38,261 bases of DNA from an uncultured Alphaproteobacteria bacterium (GCA_903860975.1 CAIOSI010000046.1:1-38261), one strand, 5' to 3'; positions 15,954 to 26,300 are shown, numbered from the stretch's first letter. Program-made: numbers and translations. Notes: generated by a model from the letters alone, not told the origin.

Positions 15954-16658
15954 ATGAAGTTGTATTCCGGAGATCTCAGCCCCTATTCGGCACGCGTGCG
16001 CATGCAGATCTATGCCAAGGGCATCACCGACATCACGATCGAGCGGCCCGCGACCTTTGGTTCGCCGCAGTTCCGGAAGGACCATCCGATCGGTCGAATT
16101 CCGGTGCTCGACATCGATGGCGACATGATGCCGGAGTCCGAAGTGATCGCGGAATATCTGGAGGAGATCTATCCCGAGCCCTCAATGCTGGGCGCAACAG
16201 CACGAGATACCGCACACATTCGCACGATCGCCCGCATCGGCGACATCTACATCTTGAACAACATGTTCATGCTGTCGCCGCAGAGCCGTGCCGCCACCCG
16301 CAACCCAGGGATTGTAGACCTGCTCGCTAGCCAAGTGGTCCGTAACCTCAAGGCGTTGGACAGGCTTATCGGCCAAGATGGCTTTGCTTGCTTCGGTCGC
16401 ATCACGATGGCGGACTGCGCGCTCGTTCCCGGGCTCTTCATGGTTGAGAATATCCTGCCGGCTGTGGGCCTCGACAATCCGATCTCCGTGAATGCCAACG
16501 TCGCCGCTTACTGGACCGCGATCCAGAAGAACGAACACGCGGCCAGGATATTGGTAGAACTTCATCGTGGGCTGGAAGAGCGCCGTGAGATGATCCGCAA
16601 TGGATCATTCGAAAAGCTCATGGCTCAGGCCGCGGCTGCGATGGCTGAGGAGGTTTGA
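15954..16658 (+). CDS. Glutathione S-transferase family protein
   Basis: A 234-residue protein with an N-terminal thioredoxin-like GST domain: MKLYSGDLSPYSARVRMQIY at the start with Ser9 or Ser12 near the usual glutathione-activating position, the cis-Pro block GRIPVLDIDG (about 47-56) and PESEVIAEYLEEIYP (about 60-74), where ES contacts glutathione. The all-helical C-terminal domain follows and includes the N-capping ITMADCALVPGLF segment (about 150-162). GSTs conjugate or reduce substrates using glutathione in the cytoplasm; the substrate cannot be predicted. A GGAGGAG ribosome binding site lies 11 bases before the ATG. The next gene, of the GT87 type, follows after about 100 bases; no functional link is evident. 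Confidence 0.88.
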   Translation: MKLYSGDLSPYSARVRMQIYAKGITDITIERPATFGSPQFRKDHPIGRIPVLDIDGDMMPESEVIAEYLEEIYPEPSMLGATARDTAHIRTIARIGDIYILNNMFMLSPQSRAATRNPGIVDLLASQVVRNLKALDRLIGQDGFACFGRITMADCALVPGLFMVENILPAVGLDNPISVNANVAAYWTAIQKNEHAARILVELHRGLEERREMIRNGSFEKLMAQAAAAMAEEV

Positions 16659-16758
16659 GGGCTCCTATGAACCGATCTGGCAGGCAGCGGCGAGGATCAA
16701 TGTCATATCCGTTCACCGTGGTTTCAGCCACCACAGAGCATGCAACGGAGACAGGGTG

Positions 16759-17817
16759 GTGAGGCGGGGGGCGGCGGCCGTTAAATCAAAGGGCGACGCT
16801 TTCGGGCCCCAGATTCTGGCCATCCAGATCCTGTTTGTCATCGTTATTGGCGTGTCAGCGGCTTCGTTAAAGATTGTGGACCCGGCGCGATCGGATTTCG
16901 CAAGCTTCTGGGCAGCTCATCATGTGGCCAACGCCTATGATCCCGCTCAGATCTCCGCCCTATTGCCGATGGGCCAAAGCTTCTTTCCCTATCCGCCGAC
17001 GTTCCTTCTGCTTACGCTCCCGCTCGCCTGGACATCGCTTTCAGTCGCCTATTTCGCCTGGGTCGGTCTTTCCGCCGCCGCGATAGTTGGGAGTCTGCGT
17101 CGGTTGCTCGCCCCGCTGGTTCTGCTGGTTCCGATCGTATTTCTCTCCGAAACCAACGGCCAAACTTCGCTCTTTATGGGCGCTTGCGTTTTCGGCGCCG
17201 CGGGCCTTCATCGCCGGCCGATTTTGGCCGGTGTGCTTCTGGGATTGGCAGCCTGTATCAAACCGCAAGTGGTCGTCTTGGTGCCGATTGTCCTGATGGC
17301 GGCCGGCCGCTGGCGGATGCTGTTCAGCGCTGGGGTGACTGGCCTGGCGGTGTGCGCCATCGCCACCTTGGTCTACGGCGTTCATGCCTGGCTCGACTGG
17401 TTGAACATGCTCCCACAGTGGCTTCGCATAAACGATGCCTGGTGGACCGGGCGTTATCTCGCCTTGCCTGGGATCTGGAAGGTCCCAGCCTTGGTCTTGG
17501 GCTCTGGCGCTGCCGTTTTTGCAGTTCGGCGAGGTCGGTTCGAAGCCGGCGTTTTCATCGCGCTCGCAGCGGCCTTCCTGGGTTCGCTCCATGCCATGGA
17601 CTACGATGAGGCCATCTTGGCTCCGTTTGCGATTGCAGCGGGGCTTGCGCGGCGCTGGTGGGGCCTTGCCTATGCGGCTGCGCTCCTTGCACCTGCAAGT
17701 GCGTGGTCAGTTCTGGCGCTGGGCGTTTTGGCGATCGTGGATGTCACTGTCGGACGACTAGGCGCTGATGAGGACAAGGGACTTGCGATAATCCGGCCAA
17801 CTGAGGCGGCCAGGTAG
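16759..17817 (+). CDS. GT87-type polytopic membrane glycosyltransferase (DUF2029)
   Basis: A membrane protein of about 352 residues with roughly nine hydrophobic helices. After the first helix comes a periplasmic loop with RSDFASFWAAHHVANAYDP, where the acidic residue and the F-x-x-F-W-A-A pattern resemble the catalytic loop of GT87/DUF2029 enzymes, then FFPYPPTFLLL, also typical of that family, and NGQTSLFMGA, GVLLGLAACIKPQ. These enzymes use polyprenyl-phosphate sugars on the outer face of the inner membrane. The frame is open from 16600, inside the previous gene; the GTG at 16759 lies eight bases after GGAG (16747-16750) and is the preferred start, with GTG 16756 as alternative. Its sugar and acceptor are unknown. 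It converges with the transglutaminase-like gene. Confidence 0.75.
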   Translation: MRRGAAAVKSKGDAFGPQILAIQILFVIVIGVSAASLKIVDPARSDFASFWAAHHVANAYDPAQISALLPMGQSFFPYPPTFLLLTLPLAWTSLSVAYFAWVGLSAAAIVGSLRRLLAPLVLLVPIVFLSETNGQTSLFMGACVFGAAGLHRRPILAGVLLGLAACIKPQVVVLVPIVLMAAGRWRMLFSAGVTGLAVCAIATLVYGVHAWLDWLNMLPQWLRINDAWWTGRYLALPGIWKVPALVLGSGAAVFAVRRGRFEAGVFIALAAAFLGSLHAMDYDEAILAPFAIAAGLARRWWGLAYAAALLAPASAWSVLALGVLAIVDVTVGRLGADEDKGLAIIRPTEAAR

Positions 17818-17951
17818 CTTCCAGGCTGCCAGTGCACTAGGCTGGATGCTGTTGCGGCGGGCTACGACGGCCCTGCGGTGCGCCATTTCGGCCCCGGTTC
17901 GGACGCTGGGTCAAAGCGTTATCGAAAGAGCGCTTTCCCGCCGCAGCGCCG

Positions 17952-18926
17952 CTATTGCTGTTGCTGACGTTGCTGTTCGTAAGCCAGGGCGGTGTATTTT
18001 GCGCGCCGTTGATCTGCGCGCGGCGCCGGCTGGGAAATTCGCAGGAATTCGGGTTCTGAAACCGCGGCGCGCGCCTTGCTCACAGTGACGCCGACCGCCA
18101 GTTCACTTTCCGCCTCACCCTTGTAGACACCCCGTGAGGGCGGCACGTCGGAATAATCGCGCCCAACGGCGCACGCGATGTGGCGCTCAGCTGCGATGAT
18201 GTTGTTGGTCGGATCAAAACCCACCCAGCGAAGACTTGGCAGGAACACCTCCACCCAGGCATGGGTGGCGTCGGGGTCGGACCGGTCGCCGGACTTTCGG
18301 TCGGTGAACAGGTAGCCGGACACATAGCGCGCCGGGATACCCCAATCGCGGCAGATCGCGATCATCACATGAGCGAAGTCCTGGCAAACGCCCCTACGGG
18401 CTTTCAGGACATCGTCGATGGGCGAATCGGCGCGAGTGACCCCGGCTTCGTAGGCGAAGGCCTCATAGATAGCGGTGTTCAGGTCTGTAAGTGCGCGCAG
18501 AGGGTCGCGAACCCGCAATTCCGCCAAGTTTTTTTCGGCCACAAAGGCGTGGAGCGCCTCGGTGGGGCCGCTAAATCCGTGCGGATGGAGGAAGTCGAAG
18601 TGTTCGCCGCGTACGAAGTCGGATTTCAACCGGTCCCATTCGCCGCGATCCAGGCCTTGCGGTAAGGGTGAGCCAGCCTCCGTCTCCACGGCCGATCGCG
18701 CCACAATGGTCAATCGGTCATGCGGTTGCGGGATGTCGAAGTGATAGACGGCGTTCCCGAACGTGTCGGCGTAAGAAAAGAGCTGCGCAGCCGGATCCAA
18801 GTCCAGATCGAAGCTGATCAGCCGCTGGTTTGCCCGCTTTTGCGGTTGCATCCAGATTTCCATGACACTCTCGCGCACGAGCTGGTCATACTGGTAGCGC
18901 GTGGAATGGCGGACGGCGAGGAGCAC
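17952..18926 (-). CDS. Transglutaminase-like cysteine peptidase-fold protein
   Basis: A 324-residue protein with an N-terminal bacterial transglutaminase-associated beta domain (about residues 1-80, starting LLAVRHSTRYQYDQLV) and a transglutaminase core with the full triad: Cys181 in RRGVCQDFAH, His222 in DATHAWVEVF and Asp238 in WVGFDPTNN. There is no signal peptide, so it is cytoplasmic. The C-terminus is basic and ends in a Gln-rich tract. GTG at 18926 is the start, with GAAGGAA nine or so bases before. It is the last gene of the ATP-grasp/alpha-E operon, 26 bases after the alpha-E gene. This trio recurs in many bacteria; comparative genomics suggests peptide ligation and processing, but no substrate is established. 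Confidence 0.93.
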   Translation of the reverse strand: MLLAVRHSTRYQYDQLVRESVMEIWMQPQKRANQRLISFDLDLDPAAQLFSYADTFGNAVYHFDIPQPHDRLTIVARSAVETEAGSPLPQGLDRGEWDRLKSDFVRGEHFDFLHPHGFSGPTEALHAFVAEKNLAELRVRDPLRALTDLNTAIYEAFAYEAGVTRADSPIDDVLKARRGVCQDFAHVMIAICRDWGIPARYVSGYLFTDRKSGDRSDPDATHAWVEVFLPSLRWVGFDPTNNIIAAERHIACAVGRDYSDVPPSRGVYKGEAESELAVGVTVSKARAAVSEPEFLRISQPAPRADQRRAKYTALAYEQQRQQQQ

Positions 18927-18952
18927 GGTCTGTGTTTCCTTCAGGTGAGGCC

Positions 18953-19897
18953 CTATGCGGGCAGCCGCTGTTCAAGGGTGTAGGCGACGAAGGTCTCATA
19001 GATCTGTCGATGCACGCCAGCACACTCATCCAGAACAGCGCCTAGGAAGGCGCTGGAGCCGCTTGCCTGGACTTCGCCAATTTCGGCGTACTGCAGGCGG
19101 GCCCGAAGCCGTCCCGCAAGGCGATCGGGACCACTGACACCTGCAGCTTCGACGTGGCGGCTGATGGAGGTCAAATGCTCCTCGATCCGCGCGGTGCAGA
19201 AGCGGACCGAACGGGGGAAATCCTCGTCCAGCAGGAGGAATTCGAGAATATACTGGGGCTGCATGTCGGCGGTGTAGACGCGCAGATAGGGCTCCAGCGC
19301 ACATCCCATGCGAAGCAGGCTCGTCAACGCCGAGTGGTCGGTGATCGCGCGACGCCCCCGATCGCCGAAACAGACCTCAAGCAGAGCGCCGATCAGTTGT
19401 GCACGCTCCAGGTATACGCCCAACAGCAGGAACCGCCAGCCTTCTCCATGGCTCATGGTTGCGTCTGCAGCGCCTTTGAAGAGGTGGAGGTCGGCGATGG
19501 TGTCGTGGAGAAAGGCTTGGGAGCCGTCAGCAAAGGTTTGGGCGGCCTGGGTATCGTTCATCCTCAGATGGATGAGGTTCAGTCGCTCCCAGGTCTCGGT
19601 CGTGATCTGGTCGCGGACCTGGCGGGCGTTTTCGCGAGCGCGAGAAAGCGAGCTGGCGACGGAACCTGGATCTTCACGGTCGAGTACGAGCGCCAGCGCC
19701 GCTTCGTAAGGGCTGCGGGCCTTTGTTTCATCCTGCGGATCACCAACGGCGGCGAGCGCGATTCGGGCGATCTGTGTGGCTGACTCCGTTCGGTCCAGTG
19801 TGGCCGTCAGCATGACGTCAGAAAGCCGACAAAGATGTTCCGCCCGCTCTACATAACGACCGATCCAGTAGAGACTGTCTGCGACCCTGGCTAACAT
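18953..19897 (-). CDS. Alpha-E domain protein
   Basis: A 314-residue, almost wholly helical protein of the alpha-E family. Characteristic blocks are the N-terminal MLARVADSLYWIGRYVERAE, ARENARQVRDQITTETWERLN (about 85-105), and a LGVYLERAQLIGALLEV segment near the middle; the C-terminus has ADMQPQYILEFLLLDEDFPR and SVRFC. The biochemical role is unknown; the family is nearly always encoded beside a circularly permuted ATP-grasp protein and a transglutaminase-like protein, as here. The ATG at 19897 overlaps the TGA of the upstream ATP-grasp gene by one base, so translation is coupled. A GTG three bases earlier is an alternative start. Confidence 0.93.
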   Translation of the reverse strand: MLARVADSLYWIGRYVERAEHLCRLSDVMLTATLDRTESATQIARIALAAVGDPQDETKARSPYEAALALVLDREDPGSVASSLSRARENARQVRDQITTETWERLNLIHLRMNDTQAAQTFADGSQAFLHDTIADLHLFKGAADATMSHGEGWRFLLLGVYLERAQLIGALLEVCFGDRGRRAITDHSALTSLLRMGCALEPYLRVYTADMQPQYILEFLLLDEDFPRSVRFCTARIEEHLTSISRHVEAAGVSGPDRLAGRLRARLQYAEIGEVQASGSSAFLGAVLDECAGVHRQIYETFVAYTLEQRLPA

Positions 19898-21384
19898 CAC
19901 GGCTGTAAGTCCTTGCGATCTGTCAGCACCCAGGTGTCTTTCGAGCCGCCACCTTGGCTGGAATTGACCACTAGGGAGCCTTTGCGCAGCGCAACCCGAG
20001 TCAGCGCGCCCGGCGTGACCACAATTTTCTCGCCCGACAGAATGAACGGGCGAAGGTCGACGTGCCGCGCCTCGATCGCGTGGTCGATCAGACAGGGCGC
20101 AGTGGACAATTGGATCGTCGGCTGGGCGATGTAGTTGGCCGGATCTGCCTTCAGGGCGGCGGCGAATTCGTCTTGCTGAGCCTTGGTCGAGTGCGGACCC
20201 ACCAGCATCCCATAGCCACCCGATGCGCCGACCGCCTTGACCACGAACTTATCGAGATTGGCCAGCACGTGGCTAAGCTGCGCAGGTTCGCGGCAGAGGA
20301 ACGTCTCGATGTTGGGCAAGATAGCATCCTCGCCCAGATAATAGCGGATGATCTCCGGTACATAGGCATAGACCGCCTTATCGTCGGCGACGCCGGTCCC
20401 CGGTGCATTGCAGATCACGACATTTCCGGCGCGATAGGCGTTGAACAGGCCGGCTGAACCCAGACCGGAGTCGCTGCGGAAGGTCAGCGGGTCGATGAAG
20501 TCATCGTCGACGCGGCGATAGATGATATCGATCCGCCGCAAGCCCGTGGTGGTGCGCATGTAGACCATGTTGTCGTGCACAACGAGGTCGCGGCCTTCCA
20601 CGAGCGGTACACCCATTAGGCGGGCCAGGTAGGCGTGCTCGAAATAGGCAGAATTGTAGACGCCGGGCGTCAAAACCACGACCTGCGGGTTCGGGCGCCA
20701 GTCGGCCGCCATACTCTTGAGTGTCGTGAGCAGCAGATCCGGATAGCGGTCGATGGGCCTCACGCCCGCGCCGCGGAATGTGCCTGGGAATACCCTCTTG
20801 GACGCCTCGCGGTTGGCCAGCATGTAAGATACGCCCGATGGGACGCGAAGATTGTCCTCCAGAACCGCGAACGCTCCGTCGGGCTGGCGGATCAAGTCCG
20901 AGCCGCAGACGTTGGCGTAAGCTTGGTGCGGCACGTAGAGGTTCTGCATCCCGCGCCGATAGGACGGTGCTTTGAGAACCAGTTCGCGCGGCACCACGCC
21001 GTCCATCAGTATCTGCTGGCTGGAATAGATGTCGGCCAAAAACATGTTCAACGCCTTCAGGCGTTGGGTAAGGCCAGCTTCGACCGTCTTCCATTCCTCG
21101 GCGGATATAATTCGAGGGAGTAAGTCTGTTGGGATGATCCGCTCGGTGGAACTCTCGGCACCGTAGACAGTAAAGGTGATGCCCTGCAGCAGGAAGAAGC
21201 GCTCCAGCGTCTTCTGGCGCTCTGCAAGTTCGCCCGCGCTGAGTGTCTCAAGGCGGGCGGCTAACGCCGCGTAGTGGGGTCGAACGACGCCGTCGGCGTC
21301 GCACATTTCGTCGTAGGGCAAGGCAGCCGCTGAGGGGCTCAACGCGCGATCCACGGATTTTACTTTGGCGACATCCAACTTCAC
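19897..21384 (-). CDS. Circularly permuted ATP-grasp type 2 family protein
   Basis: A 495-residue protein. It shows the conserved blocks of the CP_ATPgrasp_2 (former DUF404/DUF407) family: an N-terminal helical region with RQKTLERFFLLQGITFTVYG, LRVPSGVSYMLANRE, VVVLTPGVYNSAYFEHAYLA, FNAYRAGNVVICNAPGTGVADDKAVYAYVP, VVKAVGASGGYGMLVGP (nucleotide-binding loop, about 382-398) and ARHVDLRPFIL near the C-terminus. ATP-grasp enzymes form amide bonds through acyl-phosphates; this group is predicted to join amino acids or peptides, with no defined product. Start is GTG at 21384, with GAGGAA upstream. It leads a three-gene minus-strand operon and is divergent from tamA across a 183-base region containing two tandem copies of TCCTTAAGG. 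Confidence 0.93.
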   Translation of the reverse strand: MKLDVAKVKSVDRALSPSAAALPYDEMCDADGVVRPHYAALAARLETLSAGELAERQKTLERFFLLQGITFTVYGAESSTERIIPTDLLPRIISAEEWKTVEAGLTQRLKALNMFLADIYSSQQILMDGVVPRELVLKAPSYRRGMQNLYVPHQAYANVCGSDLIRQPDGAFAVLEDNLRVPSGVSYMLANREASKRVFPGTFRGAGVRPIDRYPDLLLTTLKSMAADWRPNPQVVVLTPGVYNSAYFEHAYLARLMGVPLVEGRDLVVHDNMVYMRTTTGLRRIDIIYRRVDDDFIDPLTFRSDSGLGSAGLFNAYRAGNVVICNAPGTGVADDKAVYAYVPEIIRYYLGEDAILPNIETFLCREPAQLSHVLANLDKFVVKAVGASGGYGMLVGPHSTKAQQDEFAAALKADPANYIAQPTIQLSTAPCLIDHAIEARHVDLRPFILSGEKIVVTPGALTRVALRKGSLVVNSSQGGGSKDTWVLTDRKDLQP

Positions 21385-21411
21385 GCCCGATGTTCCTCTT
21401 CCCGTCCCTTG

Positions 21412-21429
21412 TCCTTAAGGTCCTTAAGG
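21412..21429. repeat. Tandem TCCTTAAGG in divergent promoter region
   Basis: The nine-base unit TCCTTAAGG occurs twice without gap (21412-21420, 21421-21429); each holds the palindrome CCTTAAGG. It lies about 30-45 bases before the GTG start of the ATP-grasp gene and about 140 before tamA. An operator for either gene is possible but unproven. Confidence 0.5.
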
Positions 21430-21567
21430 CGTCACAGGAAGATGGGCGTGAGCTTTCGTCAGAAGCGGCGATTTTGACGTATCGGTGCCCACGCATTGGG
21501 CACCACAGGTGACAGCCCGGCAGGGCGCGGCTAAACGGAGCGGGCGCGCGCACGAGGGTTCGAGAGC

Positions 21568-23373
21568 TTGGCTCGTCTAGTCTACGCCGTGACGGCCGGG
21601 GCCGCCCTGTTCTTGCAAGGCCTAAGCACGCCAGCTATCGCTGCTCAGCCAAAGGCGCAGATTCAAGGAACTCTTGCGCCAGAATTGCGGACTGAAATCG
21701 TCCGGGCTGTCGGCGATGTGGATCGACCCATCGAGAATCGCTTCGAAGCGCGTCGTCGGGCGCGAGAGGCTGCGGAAGCTGCGATCACTGTGTTGCGCTC
21801 CGAGGGCTATTACGCCTACGAGGTGGAATCGGATGTGGGCGAGGGTGACGCCCCAAAGGCCCTGGTGAAGGTCGTGCCGGGCCCGCGGTTTGGTCTGGGT
21901 CCTGCCCGTATTGAGTGGATTGGACCTGTGCCGGACGCCGTCTCGGCTGATGCGGCAAAGGCGGCCTTGGCGTTGACATCTGGCCAGCCAGGCCGGGCCG
22001 CGGCGGTCGTGGCCGCAGAAGGACGCGCGGTGGCCGCTGTTCAAAAGCGCGGATATGCCGATGCCAAGACGTTGCCTCGCGAAGTTACGGTTGACCATGG
22101 CGACAAGTCCGTGAATCCCGAATTTCGGATCGAGGCTGGCCGTATTGCTCGCCTCGATAGTATCCAACTCACCACCAACGGCCGCACCCGCCCAGACTGG
22201 ATTCAGCACCTCGCACCCTGGAGCCATGGAGAGGCATACAATCCAGACGCTTTGGCGGATCTGGAACAGCGGTTGATCGATACCGGCGTCTTCGAATCGG
22301 TGACGGTGGCTCTGGCACCTGTCGCCGACCTCACGCCAGACGCTCTGCGCCCGGTGCTCGTCAGTGTCGCAGAACGCCAAAAACGCACGCTTGAGCTTGG
22401 GGCAAGCTACGACACGGCCGCCGGCGCCGGTCTCGACGCGAAGTGGACCCACTATAGTCTGCTGGGTCGGGCCGATACGTTCTCGGTCCTTGGGCGGATT
22501 TCCAATCTCGACAACCGCCTGCAGGTCGATCTGTCTCTGCCGCATTGGCTGACACCGCAGCAAACCCTGGCGACCCGCGCGGCCGTTTACCGCACCAGCA
22601 CGCCGGCTTTTAACCAAGAGGGCGTGATGGCCAGCGCCGACGTTACGCACCGCTGGGGTCAGAACGCGACGTTTGGCCTGACTGGAACCTATTTTACTTG
22701 GGGCGGGTCAGTGGATCTCAGCCACACCAGCGAGGTCAAGATCGGCACTCTTACGCCCCTGGGCCGCGACATCGCGACGTTCGCGGCTCTGGCTGACATG
22801 GCGCTCGACCGGTCGGACGACCCGCTGGATCCTCGTCGTGGATGGCGCGTCAGTGCCCGTGTGGAGCCGACCCTGCTCACGGGTTATGGCGTGCTGCCGT
22901 ATCTGAAAGCGCAAAGCCAAATTTCCGGATACCTGCCCTTTGACTCCAACGCCGACACCGTGCTGGCCGGTCGTCTGCATCTTGGCAGCATTATCAATGG
23001 GGCCATCGAAGACATTCCGGCCCCGCAGCGGTTCTTCGCCGGAGGTGGTGGCTCGGTACGCGGATTTGGATTTCAGGAGGTCGGACCGAGGCTGGCGGAT
23101 AATACCCCTCAGGGTGGCCAATCCCTGTTGGAAAGCTCGGTCGAACTGCGACATCGGATCAACGACCACTGGGGCATCGTCGCCTTTGTCGATGGCGGCG
23201 CGATAGGTGCAGCTCAGTTCCCAAGTTTCCGCGACCTCAGCGTCGGAGCGGGGCTGGGCCTGCGTTACAATCTGGGCTTTGGGCCGATCCGTGTGGACTT
23301 GGCGAGCCCGGTGACCAGCCGGCGCGGCGCAGCCCCGTTCCAGCTCTATGTGAGTATTGGGCAGAGCTTTTGA
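21568..23373 (+). CDS. tamA: TamA-like Omp85 outer-membrane assembly protein
   Basis: A 601-residue protein. TTG at 21568 gives a signal peptide (MARLVYAVTAGAALFLQGLS, cleaved near AIAA-Q); an internal GTG would lose the positive n-region. Residues ~30-270 form POTRA-type modules, including SEGYYAYEVESDVGEGDAPK, KRGYADAKTLPREVTVDHGD and DLEQRLIDTGVFESVTVAL. Residues ~275-601 form the 16-strand barrel with the Omp85 lid motif GGGSVRGFGF, the FVDGG strand and the terminal FGPIRVDLASP, ending in Phe. TamA works with TamB in moving proteins or lipids to the outer membrane. The stop overlaps the tamB start by four bases (TTGA), consistent with an operon. Confidence 0.94.
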   Translation: MARLVYAVTAGAALFLQGLSTPAIAAQPKAQIQGTLAPELRTEIVRAVGDVDRPIENRFEARRRAREAAEAAITVLRSEGYYAYEVESDVGEGDAPKALVKVVPGPRFGLGPARIEWIGPVPDAVSADAAKAALALTSGQPGRAAAVVAAEGRAVAAVQKRGYADAKTLPREVTVDHGDKSVNPEFRIEAGRIARLDSIQLTTNGRTRPDWIQHLAPWSHGEAYNPDALADLEQRLIDTGVFESVTVALAPVADLTPDALRPVLVSVAERQKRTLELGASYDTAAGAGLDAKWTHYSLLGRADTFSVLGRISNLDNRLQVDLSLPHWLTPQQTLATRAAVYRTSTPAFNQEGVMASADVTHRWGQNATFGLTGTYFTWGGSVDLSHTSEVKIGTLTPLGRDIATFAALADMALDRSDDPLDPRRGWRVSARVEPTLLTGYGVLPYLKAQSQISGYLPFDSNADTVLAGRLHLGSIINGAIEDIPAPQRFFAGGGGSVRGFGFQEVGPRLADNTPQGGQSLLESSVELRHRINDHWGIVAFVDGGAIGAAQFPSFRDLSVGAGLGLRYNLGFGPIRVDLASPVTSRRGAAPFQLYVSIGQSF

Positions 23374-26300
23374 GTACCTCTGAGCCCAAGCTGACGAAGC
23401 GACGCCTTTTGGCATTGGAGGGCCTGGCAGCGGTGGCGCTTACGTTTGGCGTTCTTGTAGCCGTGATGCTGGTCGGCCTGCGCTACGGCGTTCTGCTTCC
23501 CCAAGCACGATTTCTAATCGAGGCGGCGACGGATGGATTAAAAGTCGGGCGCCTCGGCCGGCTCAAAATCGAGGGCGTGAGCGGCGATCTCTGGCGCGAC
23601 GCAAGCGTCCGAAAACTCACGATTCGTGACGAGGGTGGGGTCTGGTTGGAGATCGATAATCTCCATGTGACCTGGCGTTACGAAGAACTTCTGAGGCGGC
23701 GATTCCATGCCGACGCCATTGATATCCAGACCTTAAAACTCATTCGGCGCCCAACTTTGACGGCGAAGGGTGCAGATACCGGTCTTCCGCTCTCATTCCA
23801 TATCGATCGGGCCCATGCTCGGGTCGAGCTGCTTCCGGCGTTCAGCTTTGAACGCGGCGTCTACGATCTGGATCTCAATCTCGACGTTGACCGAAATGGC
23901 GACCAGCGTGGCAAAGTCCGCGCAGCGAGTGTGCTTCATGCTGGTGACCATTTGAACGTCGATTACGACGTCGCCAAGCACCGCCCGCTGGTGGTCCAGG
24001 TCGACGGCGGCGAGGCGCGTGGTGGAGCGCTCGCCGGAGCCCTGGGCCTTCCATCCAATCAACCCTTCATACTCAAGGCGACGGCAAGCGGAGAGATGTC
24101 CCAAGGTCACTTCGAGGCGATCGCCAGCTCGGGTGCATTCCAGCCGCTAAAGGCGCAAGGCGTTTGGGCGAAGGACGGCGGCGAGGCCCGTGGGGTGGTC
24201 TCGCTGACGGCCTCGACCCTTACGGCCGCTTACGCAAAACGATTTGGGCCGAGCGCGAGCTTTGTTCTCGTCGGGCGGCGCGCGGGTCCAGATATGTTCG
24301 CCCTGGAGAGCCGGATTGCATCGGAGAACCTGACCGTTCGCGCCCATGGTCTGGGAGACCTAGGCGCTCGGCGGATCGACAAGGACGGAATCGATGTCTT
24401 GGCGGAAACGGCGTCGCTCTCGCGCATCACGGGCGGTCCGGAAATGGGGTCGACGCGGATCACGGGAAGACTCACCCAGGGAAAGCCAGGTTGGCGCTTT
24501 TCCGGCGCGGCTGGCGTGGCACGCGTCAAAATCAGCGACTATGAGATGACGCAGATCGCAGGTCCGCTTGAGCTCGCTGAGAAGGCCGGCCAATGGGACA
24601 TCAAAGTTCGGCTGGCCGGGACGGGTGGGCGAGGGCAGGGGCTCGTGGCGGCTGCGCTAGGCGGTGCCCCGAAAGCAAATTTTGATGGCTCACAGCTCGC
24701 CGATGGGCGGCTGCTTTTGCGGCAGTTGCAGTTGACTGGCGCCGGGTTGAGGCTCGAGGCGTCCGGGGCGCGCAAACTGCTTGGGGGCCTGACATTCAAA
24801 GGCAAGGCTTTGATGTCCAATCTGGGCGCTGCGCGAGCCGGCGCATTGGGTTCGGCAGAGGCGACTTGGTCTGCGGGGCAGGACAAGGCTGGCCAAGCCT
24901 GGACTTTCAATGTTGGTGCTCAAGGCGACAAGCTGATCACCGGTAATGCCGAACTCGATCATCTGCTAGGCGGCAAGCCAAAGCTGAACGTTCAAGCGAG
25001 CCTTCAGGATCGTCGTGTTGTCGTTGGGTCTGCAAGTCTGACCGGCGCTTCGTTCGGTGCCACCGCCTCTGGTATTTTGGCCGCCGACGGCGGCCTCGGT
25101 TTCAAGTTGGATTGGAGCGCCGAAGGGCCGTTCCACGCCGGGCCAATCGAGATTTCCGGCAAGGCCAGGGGTACTGGTGCGATCACCGGGACGCTTGGCG
25201 CGCCGCGTGCAGACTTGGCAGCTGAGTTCGCGACGATCGACGTCCCTAGCCTGCCCCTCAAGGACGCGCATCTGACCTTGACCTTCCAGAATAAAAGCGA
25301 TGGTTCGAGTGGGACGGCCACGCTCTCCGCCACCAGTGGTTTTGGGCCGGCGCTTGCACGTTCGGATTTCACCTTCGCGCGGGATGGCTTCGACCTATCG
25401 GACTTGTCGATGGATGCAGCCGGCGTCAAAGCCTCTGGTTCACTCGCGCTACGAAGCAACAAACCCTCAGCTGCAAACCTCCAGCTGACCGTCACGCGGG
25501 GCGCTCTTCTCGAAGCTGGGCAAGTGCGCGGAGTGGTCAAACTTAGCGCGGCGGCAGGTGGGCAGAAGGCGATCCTGAACCTTGCGGCGGACAACGTCCG
25601 CTTCCCGGGCTCGATGTTGGTCATTCAGGCAGCCAAGGTTACAGCCGATGGTCCATGGGATCATCTTCCTTATCTTACGGAGGCTTCGGGAACCTCAGAT
25701 GGAGGTCCATGGAGTCTGAACGGGCGCGGGGTCTTTTCCGATGCCAAGCCAGGCTATGCTGCAACCTTCGATGGCCAGGGCCATCTGGGCCGCCGCCAGG
25801 TGCGTACGCTCGAGACCGCCCAGGTGCGGTTCGCAGGATCTGAGCGCAGCGCACGTCTGAAGTTGGCGGCATCCGATGGCGGTCGAATCGATCTGGACGC
25901 TCAATTGACCGACGGGGCCGCCGAAGTGCGCGCCGAGGTCACAGCCTTAACGCTAGCTATGGTGGACGAGGACCTCGCCGGGCGGGCAGACGCCATGCTG
26001 AGACTTCATGGTCGGGGCTCGCGCCTGGAAGGAACTCTGGAGGCGAAACTGGCGGGCGCGCGGGGACGTGGAACGTCGGCCGCTTCGGGCGTCGATGGCC
26101 TCATTCACGGCAAGCTCACGCCCGACAGTTTGGCGCTTGAGATGACCGCTGCCAACGCCCAGGGCCTCACCGCCAGCGCCAGCCTGATCCTGCCTGCAGA
26201 AGCTACGGCTACCCCGTTCCGGGTCGCCATCGCTCGAGAACGGCCATTGTCTGGTAAGTTCTCGGCTCAAGGCGAGGTCCGTCCGCTTTGGGATCTGCTC

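Noticed and set aside
17913..17936. AAAGCG/CGCTTT hairpin between the GT87 and transglutaminase-like genes
   Set aside because: Six-base stem with a 12-base loop and no T run; too weak to call a terminator.
21622..22650. 342-residue minus-strand frame inside tamA
   Set aside because: Antisense shadow of a clear Omp85 gene; typical for GC-rich DNA.
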